From positions 1-64,000 of the forward strand of contig JAGOAX010000002.1 in the NCBI GenBank assembly GCA_017983695.1: a stretch of 64,000 bases of DNA, in the 5' to 3' direction. Each line of letters opens with the position of its first letter. Within the stretch, counting starts at the first letter, position 1. The stretch comes from Ferruginibacter sp. (GTDB taxonomy: Bacteria > Bacteroidota > Bacteroidia > Chitinophagales > Chitinophagaceae). A program made the translations under genes and the position numbers. Of the stretch, positions 26,620-34,898 are shown piece after piece. Below the pieces are notes generated by a model that saw only the letters and a program-made list of their open reading frames with translations, was not told where the DNA came from and did no database searches.

Positions 26620-27549
26620 TTAAAAATTAAAAATACATTCTGGTGCTATTACAAATTTTCGGGTTAATCCGTCGGGTCTTACATCTCTTACAACAAATGG
26701 TACACCGCCTGTTAACCCAATTGAAAACTTATTACTTACCCTATACCATGCTGCTGCTGTACCATTAAGAGTTAAACCATCCGAGCCTTTAATTTCAATT
26801 GGTTTGTTACTTATATTGCCATCTATATAACTGTCTTTACCCAAATGATAAATACCTAATAAACCAAGATTGATATTGAGTTTTTTATTGGGCACAACAT
26901 TATATCCTGCTCTTAGCAATACATCCCCTTTACGTTTAAAATCATTTGTTGCCGCATATTTTAACGCTGCTGCAGTATTCCAGTATGCAGGTAAAAAGGT
27001 ATTTCTGTTTCTGCCACTTACCGGCTGCTGCAAAGCTGTTGCAAAAGCCCATTTATTATTGGTAATACTAAACCCGCCAATTATATCAACCGTACCTAAA
27101 CTGCTTTGGTATTGCATTGGTAATGGTCTGGTTCCTTCCCGTATATCGCCATTGTTTAAAGGCAGTTTGGTTGCAACCAGAATTGATTTTTTCCAGTTGC
27201 TGTTATCCTTTATGCTGAAGGTTCCTGATAAATAAGCATCGCCTAAACCAAACGCATTACCCAAATTGCCGGAAGCATAATTAGCAGTAATTTTTGCCTG
27301 TATTGCCCACCGCTCAGATAATTGATTATCGTATTGAATACCCGGTGTAAAAACATATACACTTTCATCGCCTATGCCATTAACAAGTATTACAGTCAGT
27401 TTTTGCTTTTTTATATTTTGCAAGGCTGCACCCTGTGGCTTTATGCTTCCAATTGTACAGAAGCCTGCATCGCTGCAGCCCTGTGCGTAAGTTTGTAAAT
27501 TGATTACTGTACCCACTAAAATTATAAACGCAATAACAGATTTTTTCAT
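26620..27549 (-). CDS. Predicted outer-membrane beta-barrel protein
   Basis: A 309-residue protein with a signal peptide (cleavage after TYAQ) and then a CSDAGFCTIGSIKP segment, followed by alternating strands with many aromatic girdle residues and a final strand ending in IFNF, typical of a barrel. I know no function. It recurs in Bacteroidota next to DoxX and YHS genes. The start overlaps the DoxX stop by 4 nt, so the two are translationally coupled. The N-terminal Cys pair may bind a metal or form a disulphide. Confidence 0.8.
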   Translation of the reverse strand: MKKSVIAFIILVGTVINLQTYAQGCSDAGFCTIGSIKPQGAALQNIKKQKLTVILVNGIGDESVYVFTPGIQYDNQLSERWAIQAKITANYASGNLGNAFGLGDAYLSGTFSIKDNSNWKKSILVATKLPLNNGDIREGTRPLPMQYQSSLGTVDIIGGFSITNNKWAFATALQQPVSGRNRNTFLPAYWNTAAALKYAATNDFKRKGDVLLRAGYNVVPNKKLNINLGLLGIYHLGKDSYIDGNISNKPIEIKGSDGLTLNGTAAAWYRVSNKFSIGLTGGVPFVVRDVRPDGLTRKFVIAPECIFNF

Positions 27550-27953
27550 TTTATACTTTTTTTAAAAACATGGTTAAACAATAAAATGCCTTGATGCTTA
27601 TGCAACAAAGTTGTTATAAAGCAACATATAAATACAATTATTGCCAAAATAAACAATTGCCCGCCATCACCTTTTGACTCGATACCAATTACAGCTATAT
27701 GAGAAAGTATGGCTCCACTCATTAACCCTATGCCCAATGCAGCTCCAATGAAAGCAGTTGAAGGAATTAATAATAATATGCCGGTGATTAATTCAATAAT
27801 ACCGGTACCAATTCTACCCCAAGGCTCTACGCCAAGTTTTGTAAACAGTTCCACCGATTCTGGATGACTGGTGAATTTAAAATAAAGTGTTTGTAAAAGA
27901 ATTACTGCTGCTGCAATCCTGAGCAACCACGAAATGATAGTTTTGAATGACAT
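27546..27953 (-). CDS. DoxX family membrane protein
   Basis: A 135-residue protein with four membrane helices (about residues 8-28, 48-68, 72-92 and 98-120). The DoxX pattern is seen in LQTLYFKFTSHPESVELFTKLG and the GIIELITGILLLIPS helix. DoxX proteins are linked to thiosulphate:quinone oxidoreductase or redox stress, but most are uncharacterised. It overlaps the barrel gene and follows YHS by 22 nt. Confidence 0.88.
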   Translation of the reverse strand: MSFKTIISWLLRIAAAVILLQTLYFKFTSHPESVELFTKLGVEPWGRIGTGIIELITGILLLIPSTAFIGAALGIGLMSGAILSHIAVIGIESKGDGGQLFILAIIVFICCFITTLLHKHQGILLFNHVFKKSIK

Positions 27954-27975
27954 GTTTGTTTATATTGGTTAATAA

Positions 27976-28437
27976 TTACTGATATAAAATCTGCCAGTTC
28001 TTATCTGCTTTAGCATTAAGACTTACTTCATCCTTATTCCACTTGGTAAGTGTATTATTCACCCATGAATGATAGAACAAATAAAGCTTGCCATCTTTTA
28101 TTTTAAATGTTTCCGGGTCAATTTCCACTTTATCGTTACTGGCTCCCATTGCATAAGCACACCATCCACCATATTGTGGTTCATATTTTTTATAATCTTT
28201 ACTAAATAAATCTTTGTTAACCGTAGTTGAAAAATAATAGATAACCCCTTCGGCAGAAATGGAAAATTGTTTGGTTCCTTTTACTGCTTTTTGCTGTGTA
28301 AAATAAGCAACAGGGTCGTAGCCTTGTATAGCTATTCCTTTTTGAAGGTTGAAATGTTTTTGCCGTAATGCATTTTGTGCATTTGTATTTGCAATTGTAA
28401 ATACTGCAACAGCAATTGCCAAGATGATTGGTTTCAT
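27976..28437 (-). CDS. YHS-domain secreted protein
   Basis: A 153-residue protein with a signal peptide (cleavage after TNAQ) and a YHS core: IQGYDPVAYFTQQKAVKGTKQF, then KDLFSKDYKKYEPQYGGWCAYAMG. YHS domains are thought to bind metal or haem-like ligands; the GGWCAYA Cys and the aromatic cluster are conserved in this subgroup. It is the first gene of the probable operon YHS - DoxX - barrel - DM13 - DinB. Confidence 0.87.
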   Translation of the reverse strand: MKPIILAIAVAVFTIANTNAQNALRQKHFNLQKGIAIQGYDPVAYFTQQKAVKGTKQFSISAEGVIYYFSTTVNKDLFSKDYKKYEPQYGGWCAYAMGASNDKVEIDPETFKIKDGKLYLFYHSWVNNTLTKWNKDEVSLNAKADKNWQILYQ

Positions 28438-28545
28438 GTATTGAATAAGTTTATTTATTTAGTAATGGCCATTATTCGTTGGCTGTTTTAATACTACTGA
28501 AAGTATGTTTCATATGCCTCTAACAAAAATCAGCAATCCAGTTTT

Positions 28546-28566
28546 AACCTGAATAACAGGTTTTTT
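28546..28566 (+). terminator. Orphan terminator-like hairpin
   Basis: AACCTG, a 5-nt loop, CAGGTT and TTTT on the plus strand. Both neighbouring genes are on the minus strand, so it has no obvious client. The stem is only 6 bp. Confidence 0.3.
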
Positions 28567-28739
28567 ATACCTTATTATATACGTATTGAACAGCATTTTA
28601 GTTTTGCATAACCTGCAGTAACATAAATAACCCCCATAAAAAAGAATTGTGTAAAAGCTATACTTTAAAATTATGTATATGGAGAATTTCAGAATTGAAC
28701 CGGTAAGCTCTTATTCTAACCATTTATTTTTTTAAAATT

Positions 28740-28766
28740 CAAAGCCCCGGATTTTCCGGGGCTTTG
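28740..28766 (-). terminator. Terminator of tRNA-Ala
   Basis: CAAAGCCCCGG, a 5-nt loop, CCGGGGCTTTG: a perfect 11-bp stem directly against the 3' end of the tRNA, followed on the minus strand by AATTTT. Confidence 0.85.
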
Positions 28767-28840
<74 letters not shown>

Positions 28841-28885
28841 AAACGGATTGCAAATATATAGTGGCTATCAGTTGCAGCCAAAAAT

Positions 28886-28912
28886 AAAAGCCCGGCGTTT
28901 TGCCAGGCTTTT
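28886..28912 (-). terminator. Terminator of the citrate synthase gene
   Basis: AAAAGCC-GGC pairs with GCC-GGCTTTT, with one mismatch, then TATTTTT on the minus strand. It lies 18 nt past the gltA stop. Confidence 0.8.
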
Positions 28913-28929
28913 GTTTTAAGAATTTATTT

Positions 28930-30255
28930 TTAATCCCCCCAGATTTCATCCTTCCCATCAATCCATTTTTTAACCAGGTCGGTAGTTACTGATTTTGGCC
29001 TTTCTAATGGGAAAGCAAGTGCCCTGTCCCATATTAAACTTGCCAATACACCCAACGCTCTTGATACGCCGAATAGCACGGTATAAAATTCATACTCCAC
29101 CATACCATAATGAACCAATAGTGCACCGCTGTGTGCATCTACATTTGGCCAGGGGTTTTTTATTTTTCCTAATGATTGTAAAATAGGCGGAACCGCTTCA
29201 TAGATATTCCAAACGGTTTGCACCAATGGATCATCAGCCATATGCTTTTTACCAAACTCCATTTGTGCAGTAAAACGTGGATCTGTTTTACGCAATACCG
29301 CATGGCCATAACCGGGTACAACTTTTCCTTCCGTTAAAGTTTTCTTTACATATTCTTCTATCTGTGTTTTAGAAGGAAGATCAGAACCTATTTCCTCTCT
29401 TAATTCATAGATCCATTTTATTACTTCCTGATTGGCCAAGCCATGTAAAGGACCTGCAAGGCCATTCATACCGGCAGCAAAACTTAAATAAGGATCGCTT
29501 AATGCAGACCCCACCAGGTGTGTGGTATGTGCAGAAACGTTTCCGCCTTCATGATCGGCATGAATCGTCATATACAAACGCATCAGTTCTTTAAAAGATT
29601 CATCATCGTATCCCATCATATGGGCAAAATTGCCCGACCAATCCAATAAACCATTTGGTTGAATATGATCTCCATTTTTATATTTACGGCGATAGATATA
29701 AGCTGCAACTCTTGGCAGTCGGGCAATCAGATCCATCGAATCGTCAAACACAGACTCCCAATAATCTTTTTTGCTCATGCCAGCTGCATAGTTTTTACTA
29801 AAGTGGCTTTCAGTTTGCAAGGCCATAATTGCAACTACGAACTGCGTCATGGGGTGCGTACCTACCGGTAATGCCTCGATAGTATCAAATACATGATTGG
29901 GTACATGGCTCCGGCGTTGCCATACATTGGTAATATGCTGTACATCCTCTTCTGTAGGTAATTCTCCCACCAGCATTAAATGAAACAGACCCTCGGGTAA
30001 AGGTTCTGAACCATTGGGTGCTTTTGGCAGTTTTTGCTGCAATTCCGGGATGGTGTATCCACGAAAGCGAATACCTTCCTGTGCATCAAGCAACGAGGTT
30101 TCGGTTACCAGCCCCGTCATACCTCGCATGCCCTGGTATATCTGGCTAAGTGTAACTTCTCCAATTTTTTTGTTGCCATGCTCTTTAAGCAGTGCTTTTA
30201 TTTCAGCAGCTACTATATCAGATTTTTCCTTAAATGTGTCTTTGATAACTCCCAT
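28930..30255 (-). CDS. gltA: Citrate synthase
   Basis: A 441-residue citrate synthase that condenses oxaloacetate and acetyl-CoA in the TCA cycle. The three catalytic residues lie in [15 protein letters not shown] (His), [14 protein letters not shown] (His) and [14 protein letters not shown] (Asp). The length and the [11 protein letters not shown] form resemble the mitochondrial-type enzyme more than the NADH-regulated hexameric type of enterobacteria. It is a single-gene unit with its own terminator. Confidence 0.95.
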   Translation of the reverse strand: MGVIKDTFKEKSDIVAAEIKALLKEHGNKKIGEVTLSQIYQGMRGMTGLVTETSLLDAQEGIRFRGYTIPELQQKLPKAPNGSEPLPEGLFHLMLVGELPTEEDVQHITNVWQRRSHVPNHVFDTIEALPVGTHPMTQFVVAIMALQTESHFSKNYAAGMSKKDYWESVFDDSMDLIARLPRVAAYIYRRKYKNGDHIQPNGLLDWSGNFAHMMGYDDESFKELMRLYMTIHADHEGGNVSAHTTHLVGSALSDPYLSFAAGMNGLAGPLHGLANQEVIKWIYELREEIGSDLPSKTQIEEYVKKTLTEGKVVPGYGHAVLRKTDPRFTAQMEFGKKHMADDPLVQTVWNIYEAVPPILQSLGKIKNPWPNVDAHSGALLVHYGMVEYEFYTVLFGVSRALGVLASLIWDRALAFPLERPKSVTTDLVKKWIDGKDEIWGD

Positions 30256-30441
30256 ACCGCAAATGAAATTTATATTGTACCAGTATCTTATTTCTTAAAA
30301 TACCATATGAAATTAAATCCAGAAAAGATGTTTAAAATTACGATGTGCAACCCTGTTAAACAAAACTTTTAAAAGAAAGTTTGCAGATTGTTGTTGAAGT
30401 ATATTAAACAGGTAGGTTTTTACAGGAGTAAAGGCCATTCT

Positions 30442-31539
30442 TTATTTTGGCGCCCTTTTGTAAAGGTAAAAAGCAAGCACTCCAAAAATTATATTAGGCA
30501 ACCAGGCAGCAAGCAGTGGAGTAAAATTTCCTTTGGTTGCAAACACAACCGAAAAACGGCTGAATAGTATGTACAATACACTTATTATAACCCCCATAGC
30601 AAGATGCAGCCCACTGCCGCCCCTTACTTTACGGGATGCCAGCACAACCCCGATTATTGTCAGGATGAGCACCGAGGCCGGTATGGCATCTCTGTTATAC
30701 CGTTCTACCAGTAACGAACTTAATCCCTCAGAACCCCTTAAACGTTCCTGCTTTATAAACTGATCTAATGCCGGTGTTTGCATCTGATCTTTAAGGTATT
30801 CGTCTTTACGCAGATCGACCGGTTTAAAATTATAGGTCATCTGCAATTCAGGATAACGCTTAACATTTTCTGTAATGCCGTTCAATGTTCTTTCCATAAC
30901 ATTGGCCAGTTTCCACTTTTTAGTTGCGGTATCCCAGCTAAAATTATCTGCTCTTAAATTGTATAATAATTTGTTATTTGAAAAACGTTGCACAAAAAAA
31001 CCATTACCGATTTTTGAAACGGTATCGTACCCCCTTATACCAATGTAAGTGTTGGAATCGTTGCGGAAGTAGAGGTGTTGCTTGTAAGTAGAGTTACCAT
31101 TTGCATTGCCAAAGTTCGGGTCAATATATTTTTTTTCAAAATCGCCCCATTTTTTATTTGCTTTGGGCACCACATACTGGTAGCTCAGCCATAATAGCAC
31201 AGATAAAAATAAACCACCAACGATATAAGGCAATAAAAAACGTCTGTAACTAACCCCGCTGCTTAAAATGGCTATTACCTCCGACCGGGTTGCCATTTTA
31301 GAGGTAAAAAATATTACACTGATAAAAACAAATAACGGAAATAACATGGCATCAATACGGGGAATAAACCCAAAATAAAAATCGGTAATGATTTTTGATG
31401 TCGGCAATTTAGATTTTACAAAGTCGTCAGTATGTTCACTTACATCAACCACCACCACAATTGCTGTTAACAACAACAGGCAAAAGAAAAATGTGGTAAG
31501 ATATTTTGATATTATGTAACGGTCTAACTTTTTAAACAT
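30442..31539 (-). CDS. LptF/LptG family permease (YjgP/YjgQ)
   Basis: A 365-residue membrane protein with three N-terminal helices (about residues 14-36, 55-80, 98-120), a periplasmic beta domain (about 125-270) and three C-terminal helices (about 275-360). The start LDRYIISKYLTTFFFCLL and RSEVIAILSSGVSYRRFLLPY are family signatures. These permeases extract lipopolysaccharide from the inner membrane with LptBC. The second permease is encoded elsewhere. TACATTTG at 31575-31582 is a good -7 box. Confidence 0.9.
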   Translation of the reverse strand: MFKKLDRYIISKYLTTFFFCLLLLTAIVVVVDVSEHTDDFVKSKLPTSKIITDFYFGFIPRIDAMLFPLFVFISVIFFTSKMATRSEVIAILSSGVSYRRFLLPYIVGGLFLSVLLWLSYQYVVPKANKKWGDFEKKYIDPNFGNANGNSTYKQHLYFRNDSNTYIGIRGYDTVSKIGNGFFVQRFSNNKLLYNLRADNFSWDTATKKWKLANVMERTLNGITENVKRYPELQMTYNFKPVDLRKDEYLKDQMQTPALDQFIKQERLRGSEGLSSLLVERYNRDAIPASVLILTIIGVVLASRKVRGGSGLHLAMGVIISVLYILFSRFSVVFATKGNFTPLLAAWLPNIIFGVLAFYLYKRAPK

Positions 31540-31574
31540 TGCAATGATGCTTTGGCTGTTGAATATTGCCAGCG

Positions 31575-31582
31575 CAAATGTA
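31575..31582 (-). promoter_or_regulatory. -7 promoter box of the LptF/G-type permease gene
   Basis: TACATTTG on the minus strand matches TAnnTTTG, 35 nt before the ATG. The position 19 nt further has TTTT in place of TTTG. Confidence 0.5.
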
Positions 31583-31642
31583 GATTAAAATGCTGTTGTG
31601 TAAAAATGAGTATTGATAAGTATTTGTGAAGAATTAGAAGAA

Positions 31643-31700
31643 GGTTTAGGGGTTTAGAAAGTTTAGAGGTTTAGAATAGAGCTCACTAAACTCCTAAACC
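31643..31700. repeat. GTTTAG/CTAAAC array overlapping a gene end
   Basis: Four GTTTAG units spaced 8-9 nt (GGTTTAGG and AAGTTTAGA forms) face two CTAAAC units. The right half (31686-31700) lies inside the last codons of the flavoprotein gene, whose stop TAG is part of a unit. Same vocabulary as the array at 8922-8994. Confidence 0.75.
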
Positions 31701-32918
31701 ACTTATAGCTTTAGCAGCTATCCACCCCGTGGTCCAAGCATTTTGAAAATTAAACCCTCCCGTTACACCATCTATGTTGAGTACTTCGCCGGCAAAAAAC
31801 AAGCCGGGCAGTTTTTTACTCTGCATGGTGTTATGATCAATTTCATTTAACAGTACTCCCCCTGCGGTTACAAATTCTTCTTTAAAAGTAGTTTTACCTT
31901 TTACATCAAATTGCTGTGCACATAAATTTTTAATCAGTTTGTTTTGTTCTTTAGCAGGCAGGTCGGCCCAGCGTATGTCATCCTTTATACCGGACTGCTG
32001 TAATAAATATTCCCAAAACCGATTGGGTAAACTAAACGGATTTCTGTTTACAATTTTTTGGGTGGCAATTTCAAAACGAAGTTGCTGCATTTTTTCCCGT
32101 AATGTATTTTCATTGTACTGAGGCATCCAGTTTACCAGTATTGCAAACTGCCAGTTGCAGGCTGCCAATTCCCTCGCACCCCATGCAGAAAGTTTTAAAA
32201 TTGCAGGTCCGCTCATTCCCCAATGTGTAATCAATAAAGGCCCCTGCTCCAGTAATTTTGTACCAACAATTTTTACAGCTGCATTTTCAACCACCACGCC
32301 CATTAAAGCAGTAATGGCATTGCCCGGCATATTAAATGTAAATAAAGATGGTACGGGTGCTTCAATATCATGCGTTGCCTGCTTCAGCCAGCCAAACTGA
32401 ATTGTTTTTGGATAACCTCCACTGGCAATACAAACATAATCTGTTTCAATTATTGACTGAGTACAAACTACAGACCACAAGCCTGCTGCATTAATTGATA
32501 GATCCTTTACTTCCTTATTCATCAAAATTTCCACGCCATATTTGTTCGCTTCCTTCATCAGGCAATCAATAATAGTTTGAGAAGTATCTGTTACAGGAAA
32601 CATTCTGCCATCGGTTTCAGTTTTTAATACCACCCCCCTTTGTTTAAACCATTCAATAGTATCTGTTGTAAAAAAATGGTGAAATGCTTTTTTTAAAAAC
32701 GCAGCGCCACGGGGATATTTTTTAATCATATCTGCAATACTGAAGCAGGCATGGGTAACATTGCAGCGGCCGCCGCCACTTACTTTTACTTTACTTAATA
32801 ATTTACCGGTCTTTTCAATTATAGTAACCTGTAGTGCAGGGTTCATCCTTGCAGCATTAACAGCGCAAAAAAAACCTGCGGCTCCACCACCAATTACCAC
32901 CAAACGTTTTTTATTCAT
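31686..32918 (-). CDS. NAD(P)/FAD-dependent oxidoreductase, HI0933/YhiN family
   Basis: A 410-residue flavoprotein. N-terminal FAD site VVIGGGAAGFFCAVNAARM, then KVKVSGGGRCNVTHA and the C-terminal GVTGGFNFQNAWTTGWIAAKA that closes the FAD site. The family (BaiN/YhiN-like) has no settled substrate. The last four codons and the stop are built from GTTTAG repeat units, so the very C-terminus (GLGV) comes from the intergenic array. Confidence 0.9.
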   Translation of the reverse strand: MNKKRLVVIGGGAAGFFCAVNAARMNPALQVTIIEKTGKLLSKVKVSGGGRCNVTHACFSIADMIKKYPRGAAFLKKAFHHFFTTDTIEWFKQRGVVLKTETDGRMFPVTDTSQTIIDCLMKEANKYGVEILMNKEVKDLSINAAGLWSVVCTQSIIETDYVCIASGGYPKTIQFGWLKQATHDIEAPVPSLFTFNMPGNAITALMGVVVENAAVKIVGTKLLEQGPLLITHWGMSGPAILKLSAWGARELAACNWQFAILVNWMPQYNENTLREKMQQLRFEIATQKIVNRNPFSLPNRFWEYLLQQSGIKDDIRWADLPAKEQNKLIKNLCAQQFDVKGKTTFKEEFVTAGGVLLNEIDHNTMQSKKLPGLFFAGEVLNIDGVTGGFNFQNAWTTGWIAAKAISGLGV

Positions 32919-32941
32919 TTATTGAATTCGTATCTTGAATG

Positions 32942-32990
32942 CTAAAAGTAATTAGTAAATACTAAATTTAAAATTCTAAATCTTACATCA
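32942..32990. repeat. AT-rich heptamer array between divergent genes
   Basis: Seven consecutive 7-nt units with the shared core TAAAT/TAATT (TAAATAC, TAAATTT and TAAATCT among them), between the flavoprotein and YiiX-like genes. Low complexity makes it weaker than the r-protein arrays. Confidence 0.5.
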
Positions 32991-33022
32991 CTTATTTATA
33001 ATACAAAACGCAGGATTATCTC

Positions 33023-33613
33023 ATGGCCAATTCAATTACAAAAAAGCAACTTAAAGAAATGCCTGTTATCCCTTACGAAAAAGTGAGGGCCTTTGTAAAA
33101 ACAGGCGATATTTTTTTCAGTAGCGGCAGCTATGCTTTTTCCGGTATTATACAAAAGCTAACCAAAAGCACCTGGAGCCACGTAGCTGTGGTTTATAAAG
33201 ATGAAGAATTAGGGCGGGTGTTGGTTTTAGAAGCAGAGCCTGCTGTTGGTATAAGACTTATTCCCTTATCAAAATATTTAAATGATTATAAAGATAAAAG
33301 GCGGCCCTACAAAGGGCAGATTGCAATTGCAAAACTGAATATTGATCTGGAAAAAGATAAATTAAACCGGGGAATAAGTTTTGGTTTGGATGAACTGGCC
33401 CGGCCTTACGACAATTTTGAAATTGTACGTATAATGATGCGTATCTTATTTCACATCAGTAAAAGAGAGAAAAACCGAAATTATATCTGCAGCGAACTGG
33501 TAAGAGATGTATTGGCAAAAGCAGGTATCATTATGCAATACAGAGACACTTATATAAGCCCTGATAATATCTGGAGCGATGAAAGGGTGCAATTGAAGTA
33601 CAGGATTTTGTGA
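33023..33613 (+). CDS. YiiX/YebB-like NlpC/P60-related cysteine peptidase
   Basis: A 196-residue permuted papain-fold enzyme. The catalytic His region is WSHVAVVYKDEE (about residue 53) and the Cys is in NYICSELVRDVLAKAG (about residue 157), the order of the permuted family. The TGDIFFSSGSYAFSGIIQKLTK start is also typical. Members cleave amide bonds in lipids or peptidoglycan-like substrates. There is no signal peptide here, so the site of action is unclear. Confidence 0.85.
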   Translation: MANSITKKQLKEMPVIPYEKVRAFVKTGDIFFSSGSYAFSGIIQKLTKSTWSHVAVVYKDEELGRVLVLEAEPAVGIRLIPLSKYLNDYKDKRRPYKGQIAIAKLNIDLEKDKLNRGISFGLDELARPYDNFEIVRIMMRILFHISKREKNRNYICSELVRDVLAKAGIIMQYRDTYISPDNIWSDERVQLKYRIL

Positions 33614-33656
33614 TGGCTATCGTCAACCGTGAATGGTCATTTGTGAATAGCGAATA
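33608..33656. repeat. Seven heptamers starting at the stop codon of the YiiX-like gene
   Basis: Seven consecutive 7-nt units, among them GTGAATG, GTCATTT, then GTGAATA. The first unit, TTGTGAT, contains the TGA stop. Confidence 0.65.
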
Positions 33657-33705
33657 TATTGTATGCACTAAAAAAACTGGCCTTATTAATTTATATAGTA
33701 TACAA

Positions 33706-33894
33706 TTATTTTCTTTTCCCTTTAAAAAAATAGTAGTACACTATGCATCCAGCCATAGAAATAGAAATTAGAATTAGAGATATATTTCTAATTTTGACTG
33801 GAATTAGAGGTTTGTTATCTAACCAGAAAGCGCCTAAAACAAAAACTATTAATAATAAATAAAATAAAAGTTGAACTATTTTTTCTGTTTTCAT
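33706..33894 (-). CDS. Possible small two-helix membrane protein
   Basis: A 62-residue frame with two hydrophobic segments (about residues 8-25 and 36-56) and a basic end (FKGKRK). It has no recognisable family and only the hydrophobic pattern supports it. It lies downstream of map on the same strand, where infA would be expected, but it does not resemble IF-1. Confidence 0.4.
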   Translation of the reverse strand: MKTEKIVQLLFYLLLIVFVLGAFWLDNKPLIPVKIRNISLILISISMAGCIVYYYFFKGKRK

Positions 33895-34013
33895 AATTAT
33901 ATTAAATTATTGCCACCATTTATTTATTTGTCTTAATAATCTACTTTAGATTAAATCCTCCAATCTCTACGAACGTTTTCTACTTTCGTATTAAACGATG
34001 ATCCTTAAAACCC

Positions 34014-34814
34014 TCAATAATCCGAACAAAGAGCAGGATTTGCTTTTTCCGCAGCTTCAATTTCTGCAAAAGAAGATAATACATCGGCCTTGCCTCTTTG
34101 AATACAAACCACATGTTCGTAATGCGCTGCAGGTTTACCATCTTCGGTCCTTATTGTCCAGCCATCTTTATCGTGATACACATTTTTAGTACCCAGGTTT
34201 ATCATAGGCTCAATGGCTATTACCATCCCTTCTTTTAATTTGGCTCCGGTGCCACGCTTGCCATAATTAGGCACTTGTGGCTCTTCATGTAATTTTCTGC
34301 CCAGCCCATGCCCTACTAATTCTCTTACCACACCATAACCATGTTCTTTTTCGGTATAGTTTTGAACAGCATATGCAATATCTCCGGTACGATTACCGTG
34401 TATTGCTTTTTCAATGCCTTTGTATAGAGATGCTTTTGTTACGCTTAGTAATTGTTTTATCTCATCGCTGATTTGGCCAATTGCAAAAGTATAAGCGCTG
34501 TCGCCATGAAAACCATTTTTAAAAACACCTACATCTACAGAAACTATATCTCCATCCTTTAATGCATCTTTTGTAGGAAAGCCATGTACCACAGCATCAT
34601 TAACTGAAATGCAACAGGCAAAGGGAAAATCCTGGTAGCCTTTAAATGAAGGCGTAGCGCCATTTGACAGTATAAATTTTTCTGCATACTGATCCAGTTC
34701 AAAAGTAGAAATGCCTGGCTTAATGATCTTAGCCACTTCTGCTAATGTTTTACTCACCAGCAAACTGCTCTCTCTCATCAATTCAATCTCCTGCTTACTT
34801 TTATAATGAACCAT
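34014..34814 (-). CDS. map: Methionine aminopeptidase, type I
   Basis: A 266-residue MetAP that removes the initiator Met. The five metal ligands are visible: Asp in VSVDVGVFKNGF and in FHGDSAYTF, His in VGHGLGRKLHEEP, Glu in VIAIEPMI, and Glu in AAHYEHVVCI. Length fits type Ia. In many bacteria map lies between secY and infA. Here it follows secY after a terminator, and infA, rpmJ and rpsM do not follow. Confidence 0.96.
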   Translation of the reverse strand: MVHYKSKQEIELMRESSLLVSKTLAEVAKIIKPGISTFELDQYAEKFILSNGATPSFKGYQDFPFACCISVNDAVVHGFPTKDALKDGDIVSVDVGVFKNGFHGDSAYTFAIGQISDEIKQLLSVTKASLYKGIEKAIHGNRTGDIAYAVQNYTEKEHGYGVVRELVGHGLGRKLHEEPQVPNYGKRGTGAKLKEGMVIAIEPMINLGTKNVYHDKDGWTIRTEDGKPAAHYEHVVCIQRGKADVLSSFAEIEAAEKANPALCSDY

Positions 34815-34835
34815 GATTTACTTATTTAAAACAAA

Positions 34836-34855
34836 CCCCGACTTTTCGGTCGGGG
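34836..34855 (-). terminator. Terminator after secY
   Basis: CCCCGAC, a 6-nt loop, GTCGGGG, followed on the minus strand by TTTGTTTT. It separates the ribosomal protein operon from map. A weaker CCCC/GGGG hairpin lies just inside it at 34868-34881. Confidence 0.85.
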
Positions 34856-34898
34856 CTTAATATTATTTTGTTAAGTCCCCGCAAAAGGGGAAGAAAAA

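Larger units (their letters stand above)
28438..28766. other. Intergenic region between the YHS gene and tRNA-Ala
   Basis: No gene is seen in these 329 nt. The region holds the tRNA terminator at its right end and an AACCTG/CAGGTT hairpin with a T-run at 28546-28566 on the plus strand. The YHS promoter must lie here, but I see no clean TAnnTTTG. Confidence 0.5.

Noticed and set aside
30014..30372. Plus-strand frames opposite the citrate synthase start
   Set aside because: They overlap the conserved N-terminus of citrate synthase and show no family pattern.
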